A stretch of DNA of 52,123 nt from Candidatus Komeilibacteria bacterium CG11_big_fil_rev_8_21_14_0_20_36_20 (lineage in GTDB: Bacteria > Patescibacteriota > Patescibacteriia > UBA1558 > GWA2-36-10). Shown here in pieces: positions 1 to 8,766 of this stretch. The notes under the pieces were generated by a model. The model was not told the DNA's origin. It saw nothing but the letters and a program-made list of their open reading frames with translations, and ran no database searches. Made by a program: the position numbers and the translations under genes. The DNA lies in the NCBI GenBank assembly GCA_002787405.1, contig PCWQ01000008.1, forward strand, positions 1-52,123, read 5' to 3'. The first letter of the stretch is position 1. Each line of letters begins with the position of its first letter.

Positions 1-54
1 TCCGCATTGCCGACCGCACTTTGGTTTTGGATTTCAAAAATGCCTTCAAAATTG

Positions 55-110
55 CGAAAAAATACCATGCCGAGGCGCTTTGCGCCGAGGCTTCCAACCT
101 TGATTTTTCG
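55..110. repeat. Nested inverted repeat at the left edge
   Basis: An inner hairpin at 69-91 reads GCC-GA-GGCGC-TTT-GCGCC-GA-GGC, a stem interrupted by a symmetric GA/GA internal loop. An outer pair CGAAAAAAT (55-63) and ATTTTTCG (103-110) encloses it. It lies just downstream of the tRNA-Ser gene as read on the minus strand, where a T-run follows the stem at a distance of several bases, so it could help terminate that transcript. The first 122 bases are more GC-rich than most intergenic DNA here. Several frames are open across them, but none gives a recognisable protein, and a dispersed repeat element is possible. Confidence 0.45.
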
Positions 111-122
111 AAATGTGATTCT

Positions 123-213
123 TGGCGGAGAGGGAGGGATTCGAACCCTCGACCCTGTTAACCAGAGTAACACCTTAGCAGGGTGCCGCTTTCGACCGCT
201 CAGCCACCTCTCC
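123..213 (-). tRNA. tRNA-Ser (anticodon GCU)
   Basis: The reverse complement folds as a class II tRNA. The acceptor stem GGAGAGG pairs with CCTCTCC, followed by discriminator G and an encoded CCA (123-125). The D arm contains GGCTGAGCGGTCG, the anticodon loop is CTGCTAA giving anticodon GCU (serine AGC/AGU codons), and the T arm contains GGGTTCGAATCCC. The long variable arm (about GTTACTCTGGTTAAC) is as expected for serine. The encoded CCA means no CCA-adding step is needed. The ORF-track entry at 7..222 runs through this RNA and is spurious. Confidence 0.97.
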
Positions 214-311
214 ATAATATAAATTTATTCTTTCCAAAGACCTAACAATTTTTTAAATTTTATACTTTGTAATATATATACTTTATACATAAAATCGCTT
301 TTCTTAACTAC

Positions 312-326
312 CCCCGCGTAGCGGGG
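312..326. other. GC-rich hairpin in the tRNA-Ser/comF spacer
   Basis: CCCCGC-GTA-GCGGGG forms a perfect 6-bp stem with a 3-base loop. It is a GC island in an otherwise very AT-rich 184-bp spacer (214-397). It lies downstream of comF on the minus strand but lacks a following T-tract, so it is at best an imperfect terminator or a processing hairpin. I see nothing else convincing in this spacer. Confidence 0.4.
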
Positions 327-397
327 TTATAGAATAATAATATAAAAAATTTTGCAGAACAGCTGTATCATAGTATATTTTAGTATTTTTGGCAACC

Positions 398-1063
398 CTA
401 ATTCTTCGCTAGCACCGCACAGGTTATTTGCTCAAAGCCGGCTTTTTTTAAGACTTTGGCAGCTTGATTTAGGGTGGCGCCAGTAGTGGCCACATCATCA
501 ATTAAAATAATTTCTGGTTGTTGATGCTGCAATTGTTGCGGTATTTTTTTGTTTATTTTAAAAACTCCGGCTACATTTTTTTGTCGCTGTTCTTTGGTTA
601 GTTGAGCTTGAGTTTTAGTTGTTTTGATTCGCTGAAGCAGGGGATAATAAGTTAGGTTGAGTTTTTTGGCCAGACCTTTGGCTAAAATTTCAGTCTGGTC
701 GAACCCGCGCTGTCTTTTTTTGCGGGGATGCAGAGGAACATTAACGATAATTGTGTTTGGGTGTAGATCTATTTTTTGAATTTGTTTTTGCAAGATTGTA
801 ATCAAGACTTGGCTTAGATTTTCGAGATAATGATATTTAAAATTTTTGATTAATTTTTCGATAAGAGGATCTTCATAGCTAAGGCAAACATAGCAGCGTT
901 GAAAATAAAAATAACTTGGGTTGGTCCAAGGCGTTGGTTGTAAGGGTAATAATTTTAAATTTTGAGCGCAGGCATCGCAGCATAAGCTGCCTTCTTGGTG
1001 GCAGCCCAGACAAAATTGAGGCCAGATATAATCTAGTAAATTACTAAAAATTTTTTTAATCAT
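398..1063 (-). CDS. comF: ComF family phosphoribosyltransferase-like protein
   Basis: 221 aa, a normal length for the family. The N-terminus carries a four-cysteine zinc-finger motif (CLGCHQEG...CCDAC, about residues 18-33). The C-terminus has the PRPP-binding loop of type I phosphoribosyltransferases (IILIDDVATTGATL, about 185-198). The block VPLHPRKKRQRGFDQTE matches the ComF/GntX signature. In transformable bacteria ComF is a cytoplasmic protein that helps single-stranded DNA enter during natural transformation. Here it is the last gene of lemA-htpX-clpC-comF, 21 bp after clpC, so it is probably co-transcribed. The nearby T4P genes make a DNA-uptake role plausible, but no ComEC, ComEA or DprA is visible, so this is an inference. 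Confidence 0.9.
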   Translation of the reverse strand: MIKKIFSNLLDYIWPQFCLGCHQEGSLCCDACAQNLKLLPLQPTPWTNPSYFYFQRCYVCLSYEDPLIEKLIKNFKYHYLENLSQVLITILQKQIQKIDLHPNTIIVNVPLHPRKKRQRGFDQTEILAKGLAKKLNLTYYPLLQRIKTTKTQAQLTKEQRQKNVAGVFKINKKIPQQLQHQQPEIILIDDVATTGATLNQAAKVLKKAGFEQITCAVLAKN

Positions 1064-1084
1064 CGCTTTTCTTAAACTGTTCTT

Positions 1085-3577
1085 TTATTTAATTATAATT
1101 TTATTTTTTTCTAAACTAACTTTTATCTTTTTAACTGATTTATCTAAAATGGCTGCGGCCAGATTATTAGTGAGGTGAGTATCAACTAATCTTTTTAAGC
1201 TGCGAGCTCCTTCTCGGATGGATTTTTCAGATTTTAATAACTGGTTAATGATTCTATAATCTAAATCTATTTGCACTTCCTGTTCTTGTAGTCGGCAGAT
1301 CAACTCTTTAATTTCTTGTTTAATAATCTGCCTAGCGGCTGTTTTGCTGATTGGTTCAAAAACAATAGTGTGATCCAAGCGGTTGAGAAACTCCGGCGGA
1401 AAGTAATCTTTAAGCGAACCAGCAATTTTTTGGCTAAGAGTTTTGAAATTGTTCTGTCGCTTTTCAGCTTCGCTTGAATCATCAGCAATGCTAAAACCCA
1501 ATGAAGCTTCTTGGTTAAATTCAGCTAGTCCGATATTAGAGGTCATAATTATTACGCAGTTTTTAAAATTAACGGTCCGGCCGGTAGCATCAGTCAGCTC
1601 GCCTTCTTCCAAAATCGGCAATAGAAGATTAAAAACATCAGAATGGGCTTTTTCAATTTCATCAAATAAAATCAAGCTATAGGGTTTATTTTTTATTACA
1701 TCAGTTAGCTTGTTGCCTTCTTTGTAGCCGATATAGCCGGCTGGCGCGCCAATTAATTTGGAGATATTAAATTTTTCAGAAAATTCCGACATGTCAATCC
1801 GCACCATTCTGTCTTTGCCGCCAAAGATATAATGAGCCAGCTGTTTGGCAGTTTCGGTTTTGCCTACTCCGCTTGGTCCAAGAAACATAAAGGAAGCCAG
1901 CGGTTTGTTTTTGTCCTGCAGACCGGTTTTTGACTTGCGGATAGTATTGGCAATTGTACCTAGAGCTTTTCCCTGACCAAAAATATGGTTGGTTAAATTT
2001 TTTTCTAGGTGAAGCAGTTGTTTATTCTCATTTTCGTCAACCGAGGAGATAGGTACGCCGGTTATTTTGGAAATAATTTCTTTAATCTGCTGCTGGTCAA
2101 CATTCCCCAAATTACTTTGTTTATTTTTGTCATCCTGAGCTTTGAGTTGTAATAATTCTTCTAAAAATTTTTCTTCCTGATCTTTATATTTTAAGGCCTC
2201 TAAGAAATTTTCATCCAAAACAGCTTGTCTTTTATTGTTGGCGCAAACTTCAATTTTATCTTTCAAATTTTTTATTATTTTGGTCAAACTTTCTTTAGTA
2301 TTTCTGATCTTAAGACGAGCCGCTGCTTCATCAATTAAATCAATGGCTTTATCCGGTAGTTTTTTATCCGGTAAAAACCGTCTGCTTAGTTTAATTGCAG
2401 TTTGGAGAGCGGCGTCAGTGATCAAAACTCTATGGAATTTTTCATAGTTACTTTTGATGCCTTGTAGAATTTCGTAAGTTTCTTCTTCACTAGCTTCGTT
2501 GATGATAATTGGTTGAAACCGTCTTTCCAGAGCTTTGTCACTTTCAATATGCTTTTTATACTCTTCAAACGTAGTGGCTCCAATACAACGCAGATCGCCA
2601 CGGGCTAAAGCCGGCTTTAAAATATTGGCTGCATCCAAAGAGCCGGTCGTGGCTCCCGCTCCCATAATAGTATGTAGTTCGTCAATAAATAAAAGGCAGT
2701 TGGGGTCGTTTTTTACTTCATTAATAACCTGTTTTAAACGACTTTCAAATTCGCCGCGGTACATCGTGCCGGCCAGCAAACTGGAGATATCTAGATTTAA
2801 AATCTTTTTATTTAAGAGGACATCCGGTACCTTATTTTCGGTAATTCGTTTGGCTAATCCTTCAATAATGGCGGTTTTACCCACACCAGCATCTCCCAAC
2901 AGAACAGGATTATTTTTAGTGCGGCGCGATAAAATTTCAATCAGTCGGTCAATTTCTTTTTTGCGGCCAATAACCGGGTCAATGTCTTTTTGGATTTCCT
3001 TGGTGGTTAGATTGATAGTAAAGTTTTCGATAGTGCTGGCTTCAGGTTGATTCTCATCAAAAATATTTTCTAATTCTTTCATATCTTCGTGGTGTGTTAG
3101 ATCACTGAATTTGGAAGTGCTTTTTAAAATCAAACTAAGGTGCTGTTTTAAACTTCGGATATTAATTTTTGCCTTTTCAAAAATTTCAGCCACGGTTTTA
3201 TTATCGCTTTCCAGAATGCCCCAGAGCAGATGTTCGGTGCCAATATATTTATGATGAAATTTATAGGAAGTAATTACAGCTTTTTCAATAATTTTTTGCA
3301 TTTCTTCCGACGGTTGCGGCAGTTCTTCTAAATTGATATCAACCGTAGAGTAATTTTCGGCAAGATCCATAGTTTTTAAAAATTCGGTATTGAGATTTTG
3401 TTTAATTAGAATATCTGACCCAAGAGAGCCCTTGGCTGAAATTAAAGATAAGAGCACATCATCAGATTCAATCCGGGCATGTTTTTTAGTCAGCGCTAAA
3501 TTTTGGGCGCTGATCAATACTTTTTTGAAGTGGTAAGTAAATTTATTTAATATATTTGAAGTATTTTCGTGGTTCAT
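1085..3577 (-). CDS. clpC: ClpC-type AAA+ unfoldase (Clp protease ATP-binding subunit)
   Basis: 830 aa with the ClpA/B/C layout. An N-terminal double Clp_N repeat (about 1-150) is followed by AAA-1 with Walker A GDAGVGKT and Walker B LLFIDELHT, a short coiled-coil middle domain (about 430-480) and AAA-2 with Walker A GPSGVGKTE and Walker B ILFDEIEKAH. The middle domain is shorter than in ClpB. A SLGFSIADD segment sits where ClpC has its VGF/IGF loop for docking to ClpP, which favours ClpC (a protease partner) over ClpB (a disaggregase). No clpP is in the window. The gene lies 18 bp after htpX and 21 bp before comF, consistent with one quality-control operon. Confidence 0.93.
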   Translation of the reverse strand: MNHENTSNILNKFTYHFKKVLISAQNLALTKKHARIESDDVLLSLISAKGSLGSDILIKQNLNTEFLKTMDLAENYSTVDINLEELPQPSEEMQKIIEKAVITSYKFHHKYIGTEHLLWGILESDNKTVAEIFEKAKINIRSLKQHLSLILKSTSKFSDLTHHEDMKELENIFDENQPEASTIENFTINLTTKEIQKDIDPVIGRKKEIDRLIEILSRRTKNNPVLLGDAGVGKTAIIEGLAKRITENKVPDVLLNKKILNLDISSLLAGTMYRGEFESRLKQVINEVKNDPNCLLFIDELHTIMGAGATTGSLDAANILKPALARGDLRCIGATTFEEYKKHIESDKALERRFQPIIINEASEEETYEILQGIKSNYEKFHRVLITDAALQTAIKLSRRFLPDKKLPDKAIDLIDEAAARLKIRNTKESLTKIIKNLKDKIEVCANNKRQAVLDENFLEALKYKDQEEKFLEELLQLKAQDDKNKQSNLGNVDQQQIKEIISKITGVPISSVDENENKQLLHLEKNLTNHIFGQGKALGTIANTIRKSKTGLQDKNKPLASFMFLGPSGVGKTETAKQLAHYIFGGKDRMVRIDMSEFSEKFNISKLIGAPAGYIGYKEGNKLTDVIKNKPYSLILFDEIEKAHSDVFNLLLPILEEGELTDATGRTVNFKNCVIIMTSNIGLAEFNQEASLGFSIADDSSEAEKRQNNFKTLSQKIAGSLKDYFPPEFLNRLDHTIVFEPISKTAARQIIKQEIKELICRLQEQEVQIDLDYRIINQLLKSEKSIREGARSLKRLVDTHLTNNLAAAILDKSVKKIKVSLEKNKIIIK

Positions 3578-3595
3578 AATATTTTTTAATTTGTT

Positions 3596-4477
3596 TTAAG
3601 CCATTTCCATTAAAGCTTTGACGCGAGCTTCAATTGGCGGATGAGTGGAAAAAAGTTTCTGAACATTGCGTCCACTGAATGGACTGGCAAAATACAGATG
3701 AGCTGTAGCTTTATTAGCTGTGCGGAGAGGTTGTGTTTGCTGGCTTATTTTTTTTAAAGCTTTAGCCAGTCCTTCAGGGTAGCGGGTAAGCAGAGCGCCC
3801 GAGGCGTCGGCTAAAAATTCCCGTTTGCGGGAAACAGCCAGTTGGATTAGTTTGGCAAACAGAGGCGAGAGGAGAGCTAGAATTAAACCGACGATTATCA
3901 AGATGCCGCCGCTGTTTTTGTTATCTGAATTACGACGGTCGCGCCAGAAAAAGCTGCGTAGCATCCAATCGGCCAACAGGGTAATAAGCCCTACGCAGAT
4001 AATTACCACCATTGCTAAGCGGATATCGTAATTTTTAACGTGAGATAATTCGTGAGCAATAACTCCCTCTAGTTCCTCATTTTCCAGATTATTAATCAGG
4101 CCAGTTGTTAAGGCAATAGAAGCGTGTTGGGGATCACGGCCTGTGGCAAAAGCATTCATGTGCGTATCTTCTATAATATATACTTTTGGCATTGGCAGGC
4201 CTGAGGTAATACTTAAATTTTCTACCAAACGCCAGATATAAAGATTATCATCTTTAGTGATTTGTTTAGCTCCGGCCTGGGTCAGAGCTATTTTATCACC
4301 AGCATAAAAGCTGGTTAAACTCATAACCAGAGCAAAAATAGCCGCTAACATGATAACTCCGTAAGCTTCGTCTCCATAATATTGACTCCAAGCCCAGCCC
4401 AAACCAATAATAACTACAATGAAGATAAACATCAGTAGCCAGGTTTTTCTTTTATTACTGTCGATTTGTTTGTACAT
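3596..4477 (-). CDS. htpX: HtpX-like M48 zinc metalloprotease, membrane-bound
   Basis: 293 aa. Two N-terminal transmembrane segments (about 14-55) are followed by the zinc-protease motif HELSH (in VIAHELSHVKNYD) with a downstream glutamate in REFLADASGA, and a further hydrophobic pair (about 150-210). This is the HtpX arrangement with a cytoplasmic catalytic domain. HtpX degrades misfolded membrane proteins. It follows lemA, a pairing seen in many bacteria, and precedes clpC, so the cluster looks like a membrane and protein quality-control unit. A hairpin between lemA and htpX may reduce read-through. Confidence 0.95.
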   Translation of the reverse strand: MYKQIDSNKRKTWLLMFIFIVVIIGLGWAWSQYYGDEAYGVIMLAAIFALVMSLTSFYAGDKIALTQAGAKQITKDDNLYIWRLVENLSITSGLPMPKVYIIEDTHMNAFATGRDPQHASIALTTGLINNLENEELEGVIAHELSHVKNYDIRLAMVVIICVGLITLLADWMLRSFFWRDRRNSDNKNSGGILIIVGLILALLSPLFAKLIQLAVSRKREFLADASGALLTRYPEGLAKALKKISQQTQPLRTANKATAHLYFASPFSGRNVQKLFSTHPPIEARVKALMEMA

Positions 4478-4535
4478 TTTTTAGTTCTTTCTGCAACTTA
4501 ATATAATAATATTTGGGGTGTTTTGTCAACTAAAA

Positions 4536-4569
4536 TAACCTCCGAGTTTGCATTTAACCTCGGAGGTTA
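4536..4569 (-). terminator. Stem-loop between lemA and htpX
   Basis: TAACCTCCGAG (4536-4546) pairs perfectly with CTCGGAGGTTA (4559-4569) around a 12-base loop. On the minus strand it is followed by TTTTAGTTGACAAAA. It sits after lemA and before htpX, so it is a likely attenuating or partial intrinsic terminator. The following T-tract is short, so complete termination is uncertain. Confidence 0.65.
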
Positions 4570-4581
4570 GTTGAAAATTTC

Positions 4582-5139
4582 TTAAAATTTTACCTTTACA
4601 TTTTCTCTCTGCTTCTCATCTTCAATAGCAAAGAAATCCCAAGCTTTAAAATTTAACATTCCAGCCACAACATTGTTGGGGAAGACTTCAATTTTAGTGT
4701 TAAAGTCCCGCACTTGTCCGTTGTAGAAACGACGGGCGGCTTGGATTTTATTTTCTGTATCAGAAATTTCATCTTGCAAGCTCAAAAAATTCTGCGAAGC
4801 TTTTAAGTCGGGATAACTTTCGGCTACCGCAAATAAACTTTTTAAAGTTTCCGAAAGCATGTTTTCTGCCTGACCTCTTTCTTCAATACTTTTGGCGCCC
4901 ATGGCTTTAGCGCGAGCTTCAGTTACTTTAGTCAAAACACCTTCCTCATGTTTCATGTAGCCTTTAACAGTTTCCATTAAATTTGGGATCAAATCATATC
5001 TTCTTTTAAGTTGAACATCAATATCTGACCAAGCTTCTTTGACGCGGTTTCTTAATTTTATGAGACCGTTATAAACACCAATCAACCAAAGAAGAATGAG
5101 CACAATAACGACAATAATAATAGTTAAAATTGGATTCAT
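4582..5139 (-). CDS. lemA: LemA family membrane-anchored protein
   Basis: 185 aa, typical family length. One N-terminal transmembrane segment (about 4-24) is followed by a long helical domain with the family signature RNRVKEAWSDIDVQLKRR and DLIPNLMETVKGY. LemA proteins are single-pass membrane proteins with a coiled-coil bundle whose exact role is unsettled. They commonly neighbour htpX or other M48 peptidases, as here. It is the first gene of the minus-strand operon, divergent from the strong promoter of the surface-protein cluster (5203-5232). Confidence 0.94.
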   Translation of the reverse strand: MNPILTIIIVVIVLILLWLIGVYNGLIKLRNRVKEAWSDIDVQLKRRYDLIPNLMETVKGYMKHEEGVLTKVTEARAKAMGAKSIEERGQAENMLSETLKSLFAVAESYPDLKASQNFLSLQDEISDTENKIQAARRFYNGQVRDFNTKIEVFPNNVVAGMLNFKAWDFFAIEDEKQRENVKVKF

Positions 5140-5202
5140 AGTTTTAAATTAGTTATTTAAATTGACTATATTTATCTTAAATTTTACTAGATAGCAATAT
5201 TT

Positions 5203-5232
5203 TTGGCAAACGGTTTGATTTTATGGTATAAT
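5203..5232 (+). promoter_or_regulatory. Strong sigma70-type promoter for the surface-protein cluster
   Basis: TTGGCA (5203-5208), an 18-base spacer and TATAAT (5227-5232); the -10 is preceded by TGG, giving an extended -10. Predicted transcription start is near 5239, leaving about 30 bases before the ATG at 5269. The TTG that the ORF track takes as the start codon (5203) is the -35 box itself, which rules that start out. Confidence 0.8.
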
Positions 5233-5268
5233 AGTTGTATTAAAAGGGCTGGAATATATACTAAATTA

Positions 5269-6810
5269 ATGAATAAAATTAATAAACGTCATTTGTCGAT
5301 TTCAACCGTAGTAATTTTTGTTTTAAGTGTTTTTAGTTTAATATTCTTCAGGCAAAATGTATTAGCTATCTGGCAGGATCCAACTGGTTATCCGGTAGAA
5401 ACCAACCTAGATAATATTGTTTTTAATCCTTTAGGCGAAAATTTGGACTTGAATGATCATTGGATTTTTGATTCCAGTAACCCTGCTTTTGGTCTTGATC
5501 CAAATCCGGCCAGCCAGTACGGTTTGGTTATTGGCGGCACTGACTATGCCGGATATTTTAATGGTCGGGTTAATGCCAGTGTTAATCCTGGCGATGATGC
5601 TCTTTGTATTAATGAAAATTGTATTGCTTCCTGGTCTGACGTTAGCGGAGATACTTTTTGGGAAGCGGGGTCAGGCACAGATATATATTATAATCCTTTG
5701 ACTAAAAATGGTTATGTAGGTATTGGCACTTTTAATCCTAATCGTAAATTGCATATTTATGATACTAATGTTAATGCGGAAATAGATATTCAAAGTACAG
5801 TAGCTGATTACTGGGCCATTTATCATGATAAGGACAGTAATGATTTAAGATTCTGGCAGGATGATAATATTATTACTTTTACTAGTCAAGGCCAAGTGGG
5901 GATTGGTAAAACTAACCCAAATTCCGGTACTATGCTGCATGTTTTTACTAATGAAGCCAATAAAACAGCTATTCTAGGACAGAATTTGGTAGAAGATAAT
6001 TATGCGGTTGGTGTTTATGGTGGAGTTTTTGGTAATAAAGATTCGATTGGTATCTATGGTAATGCGGCGCGAGGTGGCAAAGGTGTTTATGGCATCAGTG
6101 CGGAATATCCAGGAGTTGGTGTTTATGGCGAAGGCAATCTTTTTGGAGTACATGGCTATTCTACGCTTGAAGGTAATGTTGGTGTTGGTGTTTTTGGTGA
6201 AGGGGCTAACGGAGTTTATGGAAGAAGTACGGGCGGCGGCGGATCTGGCGTTTATGGCCAACAAGGAGATGGTGCTTATGCTGGTTATTTTGAGGGAGAC
6301 GTTCGGGTACAAGGAAGTATTTTTGGCCTAGGGGTTAGTATAGTAGAAAATGATGGAATTAAAGATGTAGAGGCCAGAAAAATATTAGACGCTAGTTATA
6401 TGGATGAATACAATGAAGTTATTTTTCCTCAATTTGATGAAGCTATTAATGCCTTGACTTTATATGCTAATAGAAATGATATAGATAGTTATGGCAATGA
6501 TACAGGCGAGATGTATTGGAGCGCTCGGGGCGATGATCCAAATTCAAAATATGCGGCCAGTCTTCGTAATATTTTTCCTACTTCCATTACGGCTGTTTAC
6601 ACGGAAAATAATGGAGATGATTGGAAGGAGGTTCGTAATTTTAATATAGTATATAATCATTGTGATAATAATACAGTCAGAGATAGAATAGAGATAGAAG
6701 GATTAACTTTAGCAGATGAAGTTTATGCTACGGTGTTTTATCGGGTCTGGCCTGATACTGGTTGGCCATGTGGGCAGGGGCCAAATCCTCCAGAATATGA
6801 GGGCTCATAG
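5269..6810 (+). CDS. Large secreted surface protein 1 of 3 (tail-fibre-like repeats)
   Basis: About 513 aa from the ATG at 5269; the track start at 5203 lies in the promoter. One N-terminal hydrophobic segment ends in 'QNVLAIWQ', then comes the shared block 'TNLDNIVFNPLGENLDL'. Further modules are AGYFNGRVNASV with a Cys pair (LCINENCIASW), a tail-fibre-like 'VGIGTFNPNRKLHIYD' motif, then about ten short glycine-rich GVYG/GIYG repeats (residues about 240-345) that suggest a beta-helix or trimeric fibre. The C-terminal ~150 residues are unlike those of the two downstream paralogues. It is probably an anchored extracellular adhesin or fibre. The function is inferred from repeats only, and no named family is claimed. 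Confidence 0.75.
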   Translation: MNKINKRHLSISTVVIFVLSVFSLIFFRQNVLAIWQDPTGYPVETNLDNIVFNPLGENLDLNDHWIFDSSNPAFGLDPNPASQYGLVIGGTDYAGYFNGRVNASVNPGDDALCINENCIASWSDVSGDTFWEAGSGTDIYYNPLTKNGYVGIGTFNPNRKLHIYDTNVNAEIDIQSTVADYWAIYHDKDSNDLRFWQDDNIITFTSQGQVGIGKTNPNSGTMLHVFTNEANKTAILGQNLVEDNYAVGVYGGVFGNKDSIGIYGNAARGGKGVYGISAEYPGVGVYGEGNLFGVHGYSTLEGNVGVGVFGEGANGVYGRSTGGGGSGVYGQQGDGAYAGYFEGDVRVQGSIFGLGVSIVENDGIKDVEARKILDASYMDEYNEVIFPQFDEAINALTLYANRNDIDSYGNDTGEMYWSARGDDPNSKYAASLRNIFPTSITAVYTENNGDDWKEVRNFNIVYNHCDNNTVRDRIEIEGLTLADEVYATVFYRVWPDTGWPCGQGPNPPEYEGS

Positions 6811-6850
6811 AATTATATTTTGAATAATCTAATTATATTATAATAAAACT

Positions 6851-8740
6851 ATGTTAAACAAATTTGGCAATTTACACTTATTAATACTAATTGGAGCGGT
6901 TGCTGTTTGCAGTTTATTGCTAATTCAGCAAAATGTTTTAGCCGCTTGGCAACCTCCGAGCAGTCAGCCGGGGGGCACCAATTTAGATGGCGTAGTTTTT
7001 AATCCTTTGACCCAGGATTTGGATTTAGGTGGTAAAAAGATTACTGGATCAAGCAAGATTATTATTGATCCTAATAATGGTATTTATAGTAAAGGAATTA
7101 AGGGGGTTTGGGGTGTAGCAAACAATCCTGCTACTGATTTAGCCGGATATTTTGTTGGTAAGGTTAATGTTGTTGGTGATTTTTGTCTAGATAGTGATTG
7201 TATTGCTTCTTGGGCTGATGTAGGGAGTGGTAGTAGTCTTTGGACGGAAGGCGCAGGTACAAATATATATTATGATCCGCTTACTGATAATGGTTATGTT
7301 GGTATTGATACTGATGATCCAGAAGCTTTATTAAGTTTAGGTGTTGGATGGGCTCCAGTAAAACTAGCTATTTATGATGATGGCACAGGTACTAATATGT
7401 ATGGATTTGGTATTGCTGGCGATCAGTTTTTAATTCAAGCGGACGGTAGTGCCAATTTTTCTTTCATTAATGAAGATAGTGGAGCAGAAGTTGTGACTAT
7501 TCAAGCGGCTGATGGAAAAACTGGCATTGGCATAACAACTCCTAATAAGTTACTTCATCTTTATGATACTAGTGAAAATGCCGAGATGGACATTCAAAGT
7601 GTAGTTGGTGCCGGCAATCATTGGGGAATTTATCAAGAAAGTAGTAATAAGGATTTAAGATTCTGGCATAGCGATGATCGGGTAGTTTTTACTGATGGTG
7701 GTAAAGTTGGTGTTAATACCACTGCTCCTGATGGCTATGTGGATGTTTATACTGATTCTACCGCTGGAGGAATTAAAGCTTTTAAAGCTTATGTAGCCAA
7801 TAGTGGTTATGGAGTTTATTCTACAGCATTGAAGGGGTCAGGATCTGATAATGCCATTGGCATTAAAGGTGATGGCGATGAAGTAGGAGTCTGGGGCAGA
7901 AGTCTTAATAATGGCGATTTTGCCAGAGGAGTCTGGGGCAGTGTTGAAGGTGATAGCGGATATGGAGTTTATGGTTATTCTGATGGCGATGGTTCTGTGG
8001 GAGTTTATGGCGAAAATGTGAACTATGTTGGTGTTCGAGGGTTTGGTGATGTTGGTGTCCATGGAGTAGCTAGCGACAAAACACCAGTTAGTTGGGGCGG
8101 TAATCCTTTAGCTGGACTTTTTCAGGGTAATGTCCAAATGTGGGGAAACGTAGCTATTGGCACTGATAGTACTGCTGATCCAGTAGTTAAGTTAGAAGTT
8201 AAAGCAGACGATAATCAAGCTGGTATTTATGCTTATGCTGGAGATAATACTACTACTCATACTTATGATGGTTATGGAGCCACGGTAGCTGGCATTTATG
8301 GCAAGAGTGGTGCTAATACGGTAGTTAATGGATTTAATTATGGAGTTTATGGCAAGGCAGATAATCCTGACGTTGGAACATCGGTTGGTGTGGCTGGCAC
8401 TTCATATGGTTCAGGTAGTTCTTATGCGGGTTATTTTAGAGGCACAGTTAAGGTTTTCCCTAATGGCAGCGACACAGGGCAATTATTTGTTTCAGGAAAA
8501 ACTACTCTTTATAATGATTTAGAGATTTATGCCTATGAAACTCCTGGTAATTATAATTATTTATCAATTGATCATACTGCTTATAACGATGGCGCTCCTC
8601 CAGCTGGTGATTGTGATTCTAATACTAAAAAGGGCCGGATAATATTTGATTATGATGATTTGCGGCTATATGTTTGTACTGGTATTAATAATGGTTGGGG
8701 TTATGTCGATTTGATTACTGGTGGCGGAGGCGGTGGATAA
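6851..8740 (+). CDS. Large secreted surface protein 2 of 3 (tail-fibre-like repeats)
   Basis: 629 aa. The N-terminal anchor again ends 'QNVLAAWQ', followed by 'TNLDGVVFNPL'. It shares with its neighbours the AGYF...GD block, the Cys pair CLDSDCIASW, 'GIGITTPNKLLHLYD' and a GVYG-rich stretch (about 310-430). A module of about 80 residues (AGIYAYAGDN...SYAGYFRG, about 458-535) occurs twice in the next gene. The C-terminal domain has a Cys pair (GDCDSNTKKG...LYVCTG) and ends in six glycines. It lies 40 bp after protein 1 with no terminator between, so an operon is likely. It is probably an adhesin or fibre; the role is inferred. Confidence 0.75.
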   Translation: MLNKFGNLHLLILIGAVAVCSLLLIQQNVLAAWQPPSSQPGGTNLDGVVFNPLTQDLDLGGKKITGSSKIIIDPNNGIYSKGIKGVWGVANNPATDLAGYFVGKVNVVGDFCLDSDCIASWADVGSGSSLWTEGAGTNIYYDPLTDNGYVGIDTDDPEALLSLGVGWAPVKLAIYDDGTGTNMYGFGIAGDQFLIQADGSANFSFINEDSGAEVVTIQAADGKTGIGITTPNKLLHLYDTSENAEMDIQSVVGAGNHWGIYQESSNKDLRFWHSDDRVVFTDGGKVGVNTTAPDGYVDVYTDSTAGGIKAFKAYVANSGYGVYSTALKGSGSDNAIGIKGDGDEVGVWGRSLNNGDFARGVWGSVEGDSGYGVYGYSDGDGSVGVYGENVNYVGVRGFGDVGVHGVASDKTPVSWGGNPLAGLFQGNVQMWGNVAIGTDSTADPVVKLEVKADDNQAGIYAYAGDNTTTHTYDGYGATVAGIYGKSGANTVVNGFNYGVYGKADNPDVGTSVGVAGTSYGSGSSYAGYFRGTVKVFPNGSDTGQLFVSGKTTLYNDLEIYAYETPGNYNYLSIDHTAYNDGAPPAGDCDSNTKKGRIIFDYDDLRLYVCTGINNGWGYVDLITGGGGGG

Positions 8741-8766
8741 ATATATTTAATAAATAATTTAAATAC

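Noticed and set aside
7-222. 71-aa plus-strand ORF over the tRNA
   Set aside because: It reads through tRNA-Ser and gives the usual spurious tRNA translation.
2535-3050. 171-aa plus-strand ORF
   Set aside because: Antisense to the well-conserved clpC; composition is a shadow of the real frame.
5203-5268. TTG start and first 22 residues of the 535-aa ORF
   Set aside because: The TTG is part of the -35 box and the -10 box lies inside this stretch; the signal helix begins cleanly at the ATG at 5269.
5974-6331. 109-aa and 112-aa ORFs on either strand
   Set aside because: Low-complexity shadows of the GVYG repeat region.
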